64,000 nt of DNA from Gymnopus androsaceus JB14 (lineage: Eukaryota; Basidiomycota; Agaricomycetes; Agaricales; Omphalotaceae): NCBI GenBank assembly GCA_009733575.1, contig ML769464.1, positions 173,504-237,503 of the forward strand, given 5' to 3'. The translations under genes were made by a program, and so were the position numbers. The notes below the pieces were generated by a model. The model did not search any database. It was given only the letters and a program-made list of their open reading frames with translations, and was not told where the DNA came from. Positions 37,951 through 49,784 of this stretch are shown here, one piece after another; the first letter of the stretch is position 1, and each line of letters begins with the position of its first letter.

Positions 37951-38119
37951 ATTCTTATTAGGTCAAGTGTTTTTTCAGGGAAGTGAAATCTTTGTTCTTG
38001 GATTGTTTAAATTGAAGTGATTGACTATTCAATATTTTAGGTGTTTCAACATGCTGGTTATTTCAAGTGTTTATGGATGCTATTGGGAAAAAAAAAGGTT
38101 TTTTGCATAAATAATATCA

Positions 38120-38204
38120 TGTTGCCTTTGGGAGTTGAACTCAAATCTCCTGACTGTTTCAAAGCTAATCAGTTCAGCAATAATGCTGTTAAGCCATTGT
38201 AGCT
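38120..38204 (-). other. tRNA-like RNA polymerase III promoter, SINE-type
   Basis: On the minus strand, an A box TGGCTTAACAG (38196-38186) fits TRGYNNARNNG and a B box AGTTCAACTCC (38141-38131) is close to consensus, 44 bases apart. Acceptor arms do not pair well, so it is a tRNA-derived remnant rather than a working tRNA. Confidence 0.5.
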
Positions 38205-38318
38205 TGCGCAAGTTCATGAAGTGTTCTATATCTGTTCCAGTTGGATTTTATCCCACCTATCTCAGTGGGTTTGCTTTATTTTACTGATTTGATAACTAGA
38301 ATCATATTACTACTTTAG

Positions 38319-40088
38319 TTATTGTTGATAATAGCAAGGTCGTTTTTTGTGATAGTAATGTCTACTGGCAGTTTGACTTTTATACCAGGAATTCAGACAA
38401 CTGTTAAATACAGCACAAATGAGTCTGAAATTTGGATAAATGTTTGAGATAAATAATATCTTACATATCGTTAGGATTGGTATATCCTCTTCTTTGATTC
38501 CAGTAAATGTACAGCCAATGAACTTCACCGCCATGATTTTGAATACTTCTCCTAAAGAGTGACATTTGTTGGGTATGTTTTGTCTGCTTGACAGTACTTC
38601 AACTGCCCATGTATTGGCGATCCACCATTCACCAATATCATTATCTCTGTAAGACTGGTTTGATTGCAGGATGTCGTGGATGCCTTGGAGGACATCCAAT
38701 ATAGTAACTCTGGTATCTTGTTAACTCAATGGAAGTGACTGAGAATATGAATGTCTATGGCATGACAGCCACCTGCGATGACCATACTGAAGCCACGGGG
38801 TGATTGACAAATATGCCCTCCAAACTATTGATCCACTCTTCAAAGGGTGGGCCACCAAACCTGGATTTATTGTCTGGATTGATCAGAGTGACTGAGTCCC
38901 ATGGTCGATGCAGTAGCTTGATCTGGTCATTTAGTTGAACACTATCGCAGGTACTGCATGGGATCATTTCCTTCCCCATTGTCTTTCCACCTAGCATACA
39001 CCAGTCACATTCTTCAACCCATATATGTTCCTCAATCATGGTGTAAAGGTGTCTCCAGTTTAATCCTTGATGTTTGGTGCCATTTGGGTTTCCTATTCCT
39101 CCTCACTGACATAGTATCCTCCATGTACTGTTGCTGTAGATTTCGTAATAAAGTCTTTTAGATGTTAACGCAAAGGAGCAGTGATCTTTGAAGGATTGGA
39201 AGTCTGAAGAGATTTCCAGAGCAATTTCAATGAGAGTTTCACTGTTTCAATACTCGTGAGTATCATATTGGTCTTATTTTTGGATCCATACTTACTTGGG
39301 TAGATCATGATACTCTTTCGTCATCTCTTGCTCCTTGATTTTTGGCTCCATGGATTCAATGTTTTGAACATCTTATATGCGATTGCAAATGAAAGAAGGA
39401 AAAAAAATCCCAATATTTGAAATTTGGCTATGCTACAGGTTCGGTCTAAACAATGCCTGCATTATCATCAATCTTCTGTTGCATAGCCATAGGTGGTATC
39501 CATGTACCAATATTCATAAATAGATATTCAATTTCAGGGATGTCAGGTAGGTCATCTGGCCAGTCCCTTTGACAACCTCTCAGAAAGCTAGGGTGGAATC
39601 CTGACAACCTGCTTTGAGTGCTTGTAAGGAAATCTGCAAGTGGCGTTTCTCGGTAAGCTGGAGGCTGGTGGTCTAGTAATGGCATATGCCAGTATGGAAG
39701 TCCCTTCCACCAAGGCGGCCTCTCGCAAATGATTGGCCAGCCATCTCCATGCTCATATGGTTCATTTTATTATTCTTCCAACATTTTATCCTGTGCAACC
39801 CTTTTGCACATTGTTAGTTACAATGTGCTATCAGATTTAAAAATTTGTCATACCTTTGGACCCATTTTATGTATCCATCTTTATCTTCCATCCAATGACA
39901 ACTTTTCCGAAGGAAACTCCAGTGGTTTGCATCAATTGTTTTTTGATTGCTGCTCTGAAAGTAATGAAGAAGTCTAAGACTGTAACTCCTTTTGGGTTGT
40001 CCACTGTGAAGTCTCGCCATACAACACGTTTCATGATTTGTACTTCAATGTAGGTTGTTGGGATGGATGGGATATGATGGTATGCCAA
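38319..40088 (-). pseudogene. Decayed minus-strand coding blocks of unknown family
   Basis: Four minus-strand blocks look coding. They are 40088-39814 (IPSIPTTYIEVQIMKRVVWR, GVTVLDFFITFRAAIKKQL), 39685-39446 (PLLDHQPPAYRETPLADFL), 39039-38755 (EECDWCMLGG; FGGPPFEEWINSLEGIFVNH) and 38699-38319 (DVLQGIHDILQSN, NDIGEWWIANTWAVEVLSSR). The pattern of a short beta-rich block followed by a VTVLDVL helix recurs in the first and last blocks. It is reminiscent of the fungal DUF6699 fold, but this is a weak guess. It could be two related genes in tandem. Stops between blocks and no clear start suggest decay. Confidence 0.35.
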
Positions 40089-40617
40089 AAAGGCTCTGCG
40101 ATGATGTCTATCCTTGGGTGTTCTGGACCATTGGGATGTTGTATGGTGGTACGTGGTTGATTTTTGTTGTTGTTTGGCTGATATTGAATGCAGATCTTGT
40201 CATGACATTGGTGGTTGTGAATTAGACTCGATAGGTCTTTGAATGGTAGGATGTTGTCAATGGTGTTGCCAAAGGAATATTGATGAAGACTTGTTTCATA
40301 TTTATCATCCCTTTAAAATTGTTGATGTTATCTATTAATGTAGCGAGATTAGTGAAGACATACTCTGATTTATTGCTCATGAGTTAACAATGGTCAATAT
40401 TGTATTTGGGAGATGATGAGTGTATTGTTCATCTTATTGCTTTTGATGTTCTGTTTTATATTCCGTATTTAAGTCACATGTCTACTGTCATGTAGCTCAC
40501 ATAATCAATTCATCGAAATTTGTTGAAGGTGTGAAATTAATTAATATTGAAATTAATCAAGCTTATCATTGCACAGGAAAAAAAATAAAAAAGATATATG
40601 ATCAATAGATGTTCCTG

Positions 40618-40706
40618 CTCAGATTCAAACCCAAATGGATTTCTATAATGCTTGATATATGATATTGGTATGGCATGATACATTATACCACTAAACCATG
40701 GCACTT
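40618..40706 (-). other. tRNA-like RNA polymerase III promoter, SINE-type
   Basis: On the minus strand, an A box TGGTTTAGTGG (40698-40688) and a B box GGTTTGAATCT (40631-40621) lie 56 bases apart. The context GCCATGGTTTAGTGGTATAA recalls tRNA-Gly-like heads. The segment is followed by an A/T-rich tail, as in SINEs. Flanking sequence from 40089 to 41031 has no other clear feature. Confidence 0.55.
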
Positions 40707-43127
40707 TGTATTGTGGTGTAATTTGTTTTATAAGTCCTATAGATGTATATGTATTATAATCAAAAAATGCAATTGTTCTTATAGGTACATGTGTCTATCT
40801 GCCTTATTTAAATGTAAGATTATGAGTTATTTGAAAGATGTAGAATTTATAGCATTCTTTGAATGTAAAATTTTGTGCATCACTCCAACTTCCATGTACA
40901 TGTTTGTCTCCCATAAACTTAGTGGTTACTATTTTTTGCATAGTCAGGAGATTTGACAGGATTTTGCAGGATTTTCATAAACTTTGAGATATATTCAGTA
41001 TAGTCCTTGCTATTTGTAGGTAGTCATATTATTAAAGTACAGAGTCTATATATTGTTGTGAAATATTTTCAAAATTTGTTCTAAAAGGTTTGATTACTTT
41101 AAAAATCCTGAAATTGCTCCTATGGGTTTTCCAAGTCTTGCATTCCTGATGCTCCTTCTGTCTCTCCATTTCTTTCTTAGCCCATGCCACCCCAGTATCT
41201 GTTTTGAAACCCAAGTTTGGTCCAATCTCTTCCCAATCCTGGAGCTTCGGCCACCATCCATTTAAAGCATAACAATCTTGGGTCTTTGGTTTTTTATTTG
41301 GCGGTATATTGGAACCTTCGACTCTTCAATGATTTCTCCAGGTTCAACAAAGCCTTGATATTGAATTGTCATTATGAAAGTAATGGATGATTTCAGGTTA
41401 ACTTACGAATACTTGTTCTCGAATATCCAAATAATACAATCTCATCCTCAAAGGATAGATTGTCATTGTAATATGCCAATTCTCCCTCCCCTTGTAAACA
41501 AATTCCCTGTTGGAATACATCTTGAGAAGGACCTTCAAATATCTTCTCTAAGATCACTGCTTTGTTTAAGGTGAACATCATAAGTAGAGCTGCTAACCCC
41601 CCACGAAGTGAGGCTGCTCTACCATGTTTGCTCCAAAGGAAAGAATTTCGTGAATGTATATAACCAAGGTATTCCTCCTTGGTGAACTTCTCCCTTGGTG
41701 GATGCCATGGCAATAACTCCATCTCTTTCTCCCTAGACATTTGCAATGAGGACACAGATAGGTTCCTCTTTTGAGGTCCCTTGATTGCCAAGTAAAATTG
41801 ACAGCATTCTTTGACCAGGTTGGTAATTATGGCTCGAATTGAATAGTCGCCATTAATCCAATCAACAATGCTACAAGTATGACTATTTGAGCATCCGGTA
41901 TGATAAGTGTGAGCTTTTGGTCAGGTCCTTCCTGCTGTGGATCCAGGATATAATGGATGGTGCCATTGAGAATCTCCTTCCGAACACCTAGTGACCTGAT
42001 GACTGTCTGGAATTGCTCTCGCTCATCCAATGGAAGCCAGATCTTTGATGGTATCTCAGCAATTGTCTTTGCTTCATTCATGATACCAAAAAAATCTTGG
42101 AGCAGTTTTATTGGTACTGCAAGGTTTTCAACGGTTGTGCACTCTTGACCACAGAGGATCCCGATTCACAAAGTTGCATGGGTTTCTGTATGGCAAAGTT
42201 ATGATTGATAGGGCTATCTATCTTCACCATACCATAGTAAACTTGTGCCTGATCCATTGTGATGGTCAGCTCGTACACTAAGGGCAACATTTCCTGTAGG
42301 TCTGAAGCCATATTGTCTAGTTCAGGAGTTGCTACATCAAAGAGTGGTGCTGTTTGCTCATTGTCTAATGTCATCGGCTCCATGGTCAATGTCGGTTGTT
42401 GGGGGGTGGATGAGTTGGAGGCAGAATGTATTACAATGGCATTTTTGAAGTCATGACAAAGATCCCATTCCAATCTTATATCATTGAAGCAACGATTCTC
42501 AGGTGCAAAATCAGCCCACCACTATGTCTTTGTATCCTTCATCTTCTCTTGTCTGTAAAACCCCGGGAATAGTGTCAAATTCCACACCCAGATGGTGATA
42601 CCTGAAGTAGTAGGAGGATACATGGTGTTCTCACGGATTATTGCAGCACAGTCCTCTCGGTTTCTGCGCTGGATCTCACTTTCTGTCCGCTTGTAATCTG
42701 CCAACCATTGTGTATGTCTTTCAAAAAACACCGACATCTCTTCACCATCTAGCTGTCCACTCCCTATTTCCACAGGCAGATAGTGTGAAAGTTGAAGGCC
42801 ATCCTGATTGGATGTGAACCTGAGCGCAGGTAGTTGACTATGCACTCGGTCAATCCAAGGGAGTCTTTCTTTTGGAGGTATGTGTCTCCCGTATATTGGT
42901 AGTGGTTAATGCCTCCAAGAGATTTGGCACTGAGTAATTATGGGCGCCTAAAATAAGTTGGCAAACTCATAGATTTCATTTCGGTCTCCTTGTTTGCTGC
43001 ATATTCCCTCTATTTCAGGCCAAACATCAGTATAAATTACTTGTAACTTGAGTATACACGATCCGTAATCTAAAAATACATATTCCACAATGCAATGATA
43101 GCAATAATATAGCAATTCCAAGTGAGT

Positions 43128-43575
43128 TCAGTCTTCATCAAGGTCCATCTCTTCGGTTTCTGCTTCACCCTCATCCTCCTCCTCTTCCAGCCCTTCCACA
43201 GTCTTTAATGCAATCTGCAACTGTCCTTCTGTTCTCCAAGAATAGTCCAATAACTGTTGTAAGTGTTTCCAGCAACTCCAGTTTGTTACCTCCGCACTTT
43301 GACTTCATGGGGACCTGGGCACGGGCAGGACTGAATGTGCAGGTGCCAATTCAGCTGGAGAACGATATCGGCTTGGTGAATTTCTTCGGGAAGGATTGAG
43401 GGTCGAGATGGATGGGATCAAGGGTGAGGATAGTCTGATAATCATCAGCTAATTTCTTCTGGCGTTTAGCATCCTGCCCCCGCTTCTTGGCAACTGTCGA
43501 AAGGTCAGTGTCAGCGACTAGTTCCCCACAACACGAGGTACCAGGCATCACGACTTCCAACTTAGGCAAAGACAA
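43128..43575 (-). pseudogene. Small accessory gene inside the 4.2-kb transposon
   Basis: The start MSLPKLEVVMPGTSCCGEL leads to a basic stretch (AKKRGQDAKRQKKLADDYQT). After a stop at about 43351 it can be followed in other registers through KSKCGGNKLELLETL to an acidic end VEGLEEEEDEGEAETEE before TGA at 43128-43130. About 145 residues if repaired by introns or frame changes I cannot place. The basic-then-acidic layout suggests a DNA- or protein-binding helper. A TATA-like CATATATAGTAG lies about 90 bases upstream on the same strand. Family unknown. Confidence 0.4.
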
Positions 43576-43876
43576 AAACGATGAAGAAAAGAGAAGAAGA
43601 TGATATTGAGAACTAGGAGGTATTGATGAGATTGAAGCTAAGGACTATGCTACAGCTACAACTACTATATATACTAGTGTACAAGCCCTAGACCCAGAAC
43701 CCTATTGCCCTGTACATACTGTAACCATGCATGAAACTATGAAGTACAACAGTATCAATGTCTGTAAGTAATAAGTGATCGTACATGTGTATCCAGTACC
43801 GAATGCAGCATCCTAGCATGAGGTGTGATTGAAGTGATTGAAGGATGATCGGATGATCAAGGCCTATGATCAAGGA

Positions 43877-46573
43877 TCAAACGATCCTACAAGATCGTAC
43901 ATGTATCCGATGAACTATAAAGAATGAAAACATAAGTAAACAACACAGCCACGCGCCTAAACAAGCGCGCGCGCTTAAGTAAGCGCCGAGATATATGAAG
44001 ACAAATAGAAGAAACAGATAAGTAATAGTCCATGTGGCATGAGATAAGATAAACTGTTCGTAACAGTCAGACTCTGCCTGTCGTTTCTGATTCTCTCTCT
44101 CTTCCCCTGCATTCATCCGTCTTTGAGCCTCCTTCCTAAGAAACACGCGAGTTTCGGCATCCAACCCCTGAATGAACTTGCCAGTGTCATTCATCTTGTA
44201 CATGACTCGCGCGTTATGCCACAAAAGTGAGGTATGCCCAGTGAATCTCCAGTTCCGCCGCAGAATACCAAATGCACTCTCGTTCAGGTCATTTGTAGTG
44301 TTCCGGTGAGAACAACAGTGCATTGCTCTGCTGTGAGCTGCAAAACATTCCCTCCCTCAGCAAACTCAGTCATAAATCTCGGCCAGGCCTCATATGCACC
44401 CATGAAGAATCGTTGGACAAGAGGTTGTAGATGAGGCAGTGAAGGTGCCATACTGGTGGATAGTGTACATGACTTCTGGTCTATGGAACATCTGACTGCC
44501 TAGAGTAGCGGGAGTGTGAAACGCTTCAGGACCAAGAATAATTTCAGGGTCATCAATAACAGCCTTGCATGCAGAAAGGACTTCTTGGTGGTAAGGACCC
44601 ATATCGAGTGCATTTTGGTCTGGGTCGGAACGGATATGAGCAACGTATGGAACACTGATCGTTTGGCTGTAGACAGCAAGGGCAGCAAGCTCTTCGAGAG
44701 TAGGGGTATTGTTAAGAGCATCCCAAAGATTCTGCTCCAGGTAATTCCAGTTTTGTTTTTCCTTCCGATCCTTTACCAAGAGTAGAAACTCTTTGTAGGT
44801 ATCAAGGTAAGTGATGAGCTGTTCGGCAGCAAGTGCATGGGTCTGAAATCGATTATTTGAAGTATCAGGAAAGGTCGCGAGGTGGCCAAGCTTTTCTTCC
44901 ATAAAGATTCGGTAGGTGTCATGCTGGCCTTTCTTATCGTCCTTGTGATTAAAAAGAGCACCTGCGATTTGGGTAGTTTTAATAGCACCACCACAAAATA
45001 CTTCCTTCGTGTGTTTCCCAGCTGCTCCACCAATCATAGCTGTCATCTCTGTTGGCACGGTTCAGGAGTTTCTTCGGACCCAGAACATTGTTATCTTCCC
45101 ACCATTTGGCCATTGCTATTGCTCCCCATTTCACGGTGTTGAGATCTTTGTGGATTTCGCAACCAGTCCAGATGAAGAGGTCGATGGTGCGTTTCTGAGC
45201 AAGAGAGAGATTCTCGAAGGCTTCATGGCCAAGACTGAACATAGATAGCATGGTAAACTTCCTCTGTTCAGTCGACTCTGTTCATCCTCCAAAAGGCTAT
45301 TCCAAACTTCCAGACCACCAGCAGCCTCAACAGTAGCCGACGTCGCCTCAGCGATAAGCGGAAAGAGAGCAACCATATCCATAGACAACATAGCATCTTC
45401 ACCTCGGAGTTCACGATCCCAGACCATCTTCAAAGCTTCGAGGAGTGTAGCAAGCTTTTTCTGATCTTCTGCATGATCACTATGCATCCTGGTGAGTAGT
45501 CGTATAAGCTCATGTCACATCAATTTCACCATTCACTTTTGCTAATGGACTGCTGTTATAGAGATCAACAATACGGTGGAATAGGTGTTCATAAGTGTTA
45601 CACTGCTCCTGAGCTGTATGATTTGGAGCGGTAGTAATTCCAGCAAAGTAGTTTCTGTGAGTGCCGTTGCTGCTGTTGGCTGTGATGAAATGCGACTCGT
45701 AGTTGAGGCTTCAGTGAGTTGTTCCATCTCTGCTCACGACATAGCCTTTAATAACAGTCAGCATACAGCCTCCCTAAGGTTATAACTAATCATACCTTCA
45801 GATTCATTCATAGCTTTGGCCAACTGAAGCTCGGCTGCAACTCCACCTTCAATTACAGCTGCACGCGCTGTGTAACGCGAAACTGATCCCTTGACCTGAA
45901 CCCCAGCTGTAGCAAGAACTGTATTGATTGTAGTATTGATCATTCCAGGTTTTAGACTGACTCTGACAAGGTCCCGAATGAGATCGCGAGTGTCATCAGT
46001 AACGATACCCTTCTCCTTGATATGAAAGGTATGATTGTTGTTCTTGGTCTTCTCAATAGCATTCAGAACAGCACGATCTTTCTTTGTATCAGCCCTAGAG
46101 ACCTGTTTGTCAAGACGATGGACATTAGCATGAAGATTTTCTTTATCGACACATAGATCAGAGATTTTTTGCTGAGAGATGTCGAGTTTCTGCTGTAGCT
46201 GAGTGATTTCCTTCCCTGCCTTCTTACCCTGCTTTATCAACACTTTCTTCTTGTCTTCCCAGTCATTCCTTTCCTTCCAAAGCTTCTCCTTCAAGTTCTG
46301 TATGGTTTTCTGTGCACAAATGGCCTTCTTGTGTTCATTCCAATAGTCCTTCTTGTATAGGTCAGCCTTTTCCTTCAATATCTCCTTCTGCATTGCGCTA
46401 CCCTCCATCTTCTCATTATTGCTGTCTTCCTCTTCACCTCCTGAAAATCTTTCTCCCTCCAGTTCCGCTACTCTCTGCTCAAGAAGTTCCACCCTGTTCA
46501 TCTCTCGCTTCTTCTTTGCCGCTTCAGATGCTGCTTTTCTGACCACTTTTTGCTTTGCAGACTGGCCTCCCAT
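43877..46573 (-). pseudogene. Transposase candidate, coiled-coil multicopy Agaricomycete family
   Basis: From ATG 46573 (MGGQSAKQKVVRKAASEAAK) a long coiled coil covers about residues 20-190 (RVELLEQRVAELE, QKTIQNLKEKLWKERNDWED). Next come GIVTDDTRDLIRDLVR and VSRYTARAAVIEGGVAAELQ. Later exons carry DGTTH with NYESHF (about 45715-45690), GMHSDHAEDQKKLATLLEAL (about 45480), TGCEIHKDLNTVKWG, GALFNHKDDKKGQHDTY (about 44960), FPDTSNNRFQTHALAAEQL, TPTLEELAALAVYSQTISVP and NDLNESAFGILR (about 44290). The two Asp and one Glu in DGTTH, HSDHAED and NESAFG are candidates for a DDE triad; that is inference. A TGA after DGTTH and frameshifts near 45270 and 45050 disable this copy. I recognise the family as abundant in mushroom genomes but know no function for it. 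Confidence 0.62.
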
Positions 46574-48470
46574 GTTGCTAGAAGAGCATTCAATGCTCAG
46601 AGACAATAATGAATAGAGATTGAGACGCGTATTGGGTATAAAGCTGAGGGTATATGCAAATTCGGAAACGTTGAAGCTATCTCTGGACATTAGCGCCTAT
46701 TACACTTGTAATTCCCACCTGCCAAAATGCAGCTTTGGCAGACAGACCCCCTGAGATCATGTTGAATCTCTTAAGTTTGGAGGCAAATATGTTGATTTTT
46801 ATACTTGAAAAAAAATGTTTGGACTTTTTTTGGCGAAAAATAGCTGTCGGAGATAAAAATTGCAATTTACTGTTGATACTTACATGGTAAAATCACGAAA
46901 CGCCAATTTTTATTTGAATCTGCCATTATGGTACCAAACGAGTCCTAACAATCTCTTACAGAATATATTCTGATCACTTTTCCTCACCAAAACTTGTCAT
47001 GATATGAAGAACCTCTACTGTTAGGTGCCCTTGCCACTTTTTTGAAGAACAATGTGCGAGCACTAATGAGCTTCTCACGGTTTCGCTAGCAGGCATTAAC
47101 CACTACCACGTATATCTGTTCTGTGTCAATTCGGCGATCAGGGAATGTATGGATGCTTCTAGAATTTTTCTGATGTCTGAGCGCGACGACCTGTTCTTCA
47201 GATGGAGTTTCGATGTTGATCATTGTTGGGTATTTTCTAATATCAAAGTCTTCACCCCAGTGGAGAAGAATGATGCAATTTGGGTCAAACTCTTGGATAA
47301 GAGGAATTGAATGGATAAAGCCGCAAGATTTCATGTCAATAACTCCGCTGACACATTTGGTCTTTACCAGTAGAGTAGAAATAAGCATCCATACCCATTC
47401 CTCCTGGTATCTGCTCTTCTTCGCTATGTATTGAATCCACGCAGTTTGAGACACCTCTGTCAATGTAGATAATTCCAGGACCCAATAGGCCTTACACAAC
47501 AATGTGTAATAAGTAAGCATGGCAATGAGGGGAATGAACACATATTTGGATCTAATGGCAGCCGTACATGCTAGTTCTGACGTGGCGAAGGCTTTCCTAT
47601 AATCATATTGACCGGGTCTGGTCCAAAAATCGAAACCGCAATCAGTACCCTTGCCCCCATGCTGTTTGGTCATTTGCATCATGATCCTCAGGATCTCATG
47701 CATAGCCATTTCCAGTCTGGTCCAGCCCAATATGACAACCGGGTTTAGAGCCCATCCTTGACTATGCTGTTTGTTTCCTTTAGGGTCTGGGTATTGTGCC
47801 ACGATAGGTGCACTAAGATTTGACACCATGTTTAAGCGACTAAAAACGGGGAACAACCATGGATCCTTGGGTACCAATAGAAGATATGGGTGAGCATTGG
47901 ATATCCAGTTAAAACTGATGAATTTGGTATGCATATCCTTGTTTGATTCATTGACAGTGTAATGTCGAGGTGGAATTGCAGGAAGTGAGCATATCCCTCC
48001 TAAGCAGGTGTAGATGGAATTTCCAACAAGAGAAAATGGTGCCGCGAAGGCGTATTCCTCGGTGTCATGGCCTGGATCGCATGTAGACATCCTAATATAG
48101 ACAAAATTGCATTATTTACCTTTACTGTATAATGCAAGCAGAAAACTTACTTGAAGATGATTCTATTCATTATGGAGCACAAGCAATGATATAGTTGTAT
48201 TTGATTACGAGTTTATGTAGGTGAATACACCGTAGATAAACTCGAACCCAATTTTAAAAAGATGGTGGTGGTAAGAAGTTAAGAGGGATTTCGGTCTTGT
48301 GTGCCGTTTACATGACCAAGCACCTAAAATTGCCAAGCATTTATATTCTGAAAAGGAATTGTGTTTTTCGCTACTTAGTACTTCGTAAAACTTATTGCAA
48401 TCATGATAATAAATAAATTTTATATATTAAATAAATTCTAGATAAGAGTATTCTACTGCTCCAGAGGTAC

Positions 48471-48756
48471 CAGTGTTGTCACTGACCCTGTCAGACCTGG
48501 GTCAGACCCACGGTCTGATCAAATCCATTGCCAAGTCGAGGTCAAAAGGTCTGACTTTTGGCCTGGTGATGGAAATTTCCGGACGTCGGTGGCTGTCCTA
48601 GCGAAACTTCCCGTGATTCGTTAAGCGCCTATGAGCTATATGAAGCGCTAAACACTTACTGCGCTGACCCTAGTCTGACTGCCGCGTCAGAGTTTAGGTC
48701 AGACCCGGTGGGTCAGGTCCGAGGTCTGACTTCTGACCCTGACTTTGCCAACACTG
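48471..48756. mobile_element. 286-bp hAT-type MITE
   Basis: The ends CAGTGTTGTCACTGACCCTG and the near reverse complement ending GCCAACACTG, with a perfect 8-base duplication AGAGGTAC (48463-48470 and 48757-48764), are diagnostic for hAT elements. The interior has repeated GGTCTGAC/GGTCAGACC motifs in both orientations. Confidence 0.88.
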
Positions 48757-49207
48757 AGAGGTACATTGTCATCTTGCGAATCATATCTACCGTAGGTATT
48801 TCAGTGTCAATGTTTAGTATACCATGGCAAGCAACATACATAATTTCTCCGAATTTGTATTTGTACATTGAGCTGTCGAAGGTAAGATCAATGCACATTG
48901 TTGTGGATGTTCCTGCATCAGCGTCGTTAACTATTGCACATTTGATGTGACAGACAAAGACGATTTCGTTGTGGATAGGTGTTTCATTGATGATATCTTT
49001 GCTGGGCACATCAGCCAATGGATCGCCGGTGAAGAGAGGTGGATGAATAATGAGGCGATACACTGGAGGAGAATCATTGTTGTTGTGATTTGTCGCAATC
49101 ATCGACAATGACGTTGAGACGCACTTGGTTATTGATTCTGTATCAACACTGGAAGCATGTGATGGTTTTTGCAATCGGGATATAGGGGAAGTATCGGAAT
49201 TCTGCAT
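48713..49207 (-). CDS. ORF of unknown function, C-terminus supplied by a MITE
   Basis: A 164-codon frame starts MQNSDTSPISRLQKPSHASS at 49207. It has a Ser/Thr-rich first third and then a beta-rich part (YRLIIHPPLFTGDPLADVPS, NEIVFVCHIKCAIVNDADAG, MYKYKFGEIMYVACHGILN). The last residues (from about VLAKSG) come from the hAT MITE; without the insertion the frame would run about 15 codons further. A second minus-strand frame at 49615-49265 (MLDSGHPRSMWVNRLPPILF) may be an upstream exon or a separate piece. I do not recognise either. The frame is intact but orphan. Confidence 0.35.
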   Translation of the reverse strand: MQNSDTSPISRLQKPSHASSVDTESITKCVSTSLSMIATNHNNNDSPPVYRLIIHPPLFTGDPLADVPSKDIINETPIHNEIVFVCHIKCAIVNDADAGTSTTMCIDLTFDSSMYKYKFGEIMYVACHGILNIDTEIPTVDMIRKMTMYLSVLAKSGSEVRPRT

Positions 49208-49784
49208 GTGTGGATAGCGTTGGATGGACTACGCTTCTATTCAGTTAAATTGACAGGACCTTGATTATTTAACTCTTACCGTGAGATAAGGCAAGCACCA
49301 ATTGACCAGGAGGAATTGCAGGCAAAGAACCCCCGCAATATTCAGGAATAATTTAAATTGGAGCATGAAGGCTCGATCATAGGAACCGCAGATATGAACG
49401 GCCACGAATGGTAAAAGGTAGCGATTTCCAACGAAACCAAGTGAATGTGAAGCCTGAAAGTTCATTGAATGAACCATAGGATGGCGAATTGATAGAGGGG
49501 GGAGGAGGTCGGAATCGAGGAATTTTAATGAGTGGATACGGCGCCCTTTATTTGAAAACAGGATCGGAGGCAAACGGTTTACCCACATCGATCTAGGGTG
49601 GCCAGAATCCAACAAAGAGTTTTGAGACGATGATTGACATCATTTAGGATCATTGAATATGCCAGTTGAAGGCCATGCGTGTACGTGAAAAGCACGAAAT
49701 ATTGGATACAGGAAGCCTCGAAGGCATGAAACCTCGAAAACATGAAGCCTCAAGCCCAACAAGACTCAAAGATACGAAGCCTTG

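Larger units (their letters stand above)
42897..47108 (-). mobile_element. 4.2-kb TIR transposon of unassigned superfamily
   Basis: The ends TGGTAGTGGTTAATGCCT and its perfect reverse complement (18 bases; similarity then fades) bound the element. A seven-base duplication CGTATAT sits at 42890-42896 and 47109-47115. Removing element plus one CGTATAT rejoins the host frame as DTEQIYGRHIPP. The main internal gene is the coiled-coil protein at 46573-43877, and a smaller gene lies at 43575-43128, both on the minus strand. The duplication length and ends do not fit hAT (8, CAGTG ends), Mutator (9) or Tc1/mariner (TA). Confidence 0.82.
41032..48090 (-). pseudogene. Agaricomycete gene of unknown function split by a 4.2-kb transposon
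   Basis: The minus-strand start MSTCDPGHDTEEYAFAAPF at 48090 opens a 320-residue int uninterrupted stretch (PSLVGNSIYTCLGGICSLPA-like) that ends with DTEQIY at 47116, at the transposon. The frame resumes at 42889 with GRHIPPKERLPWIDRVHSQL. It continues through CAAIIRENTMYPPTTSGITI, a Pro/Thr-rich linker, PWHPPREKFTKEEYLGYIHS with SFLWSKHGRAASLRGGLAAL (about 41720-41620) and WWPKLQDWEEIGPNLGF (about 41260). I know the SFLWSKHGRA...RGG block only as a feature of hypothetical Agaricomycete proteins. Besides the insertion there are stops at about 42520, 42108 and 41827, so the gene was probably already decaying. Function unknown. Confidence 0.6.

Noticed and set aside
43877..46573. Assignment of the coiled-coil gene to the KDZ transposases
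   Set aside because: None of the cysteine clusters or the YDIACQY-like motif of KDZ proteins is visible; the conserved blocks are different.
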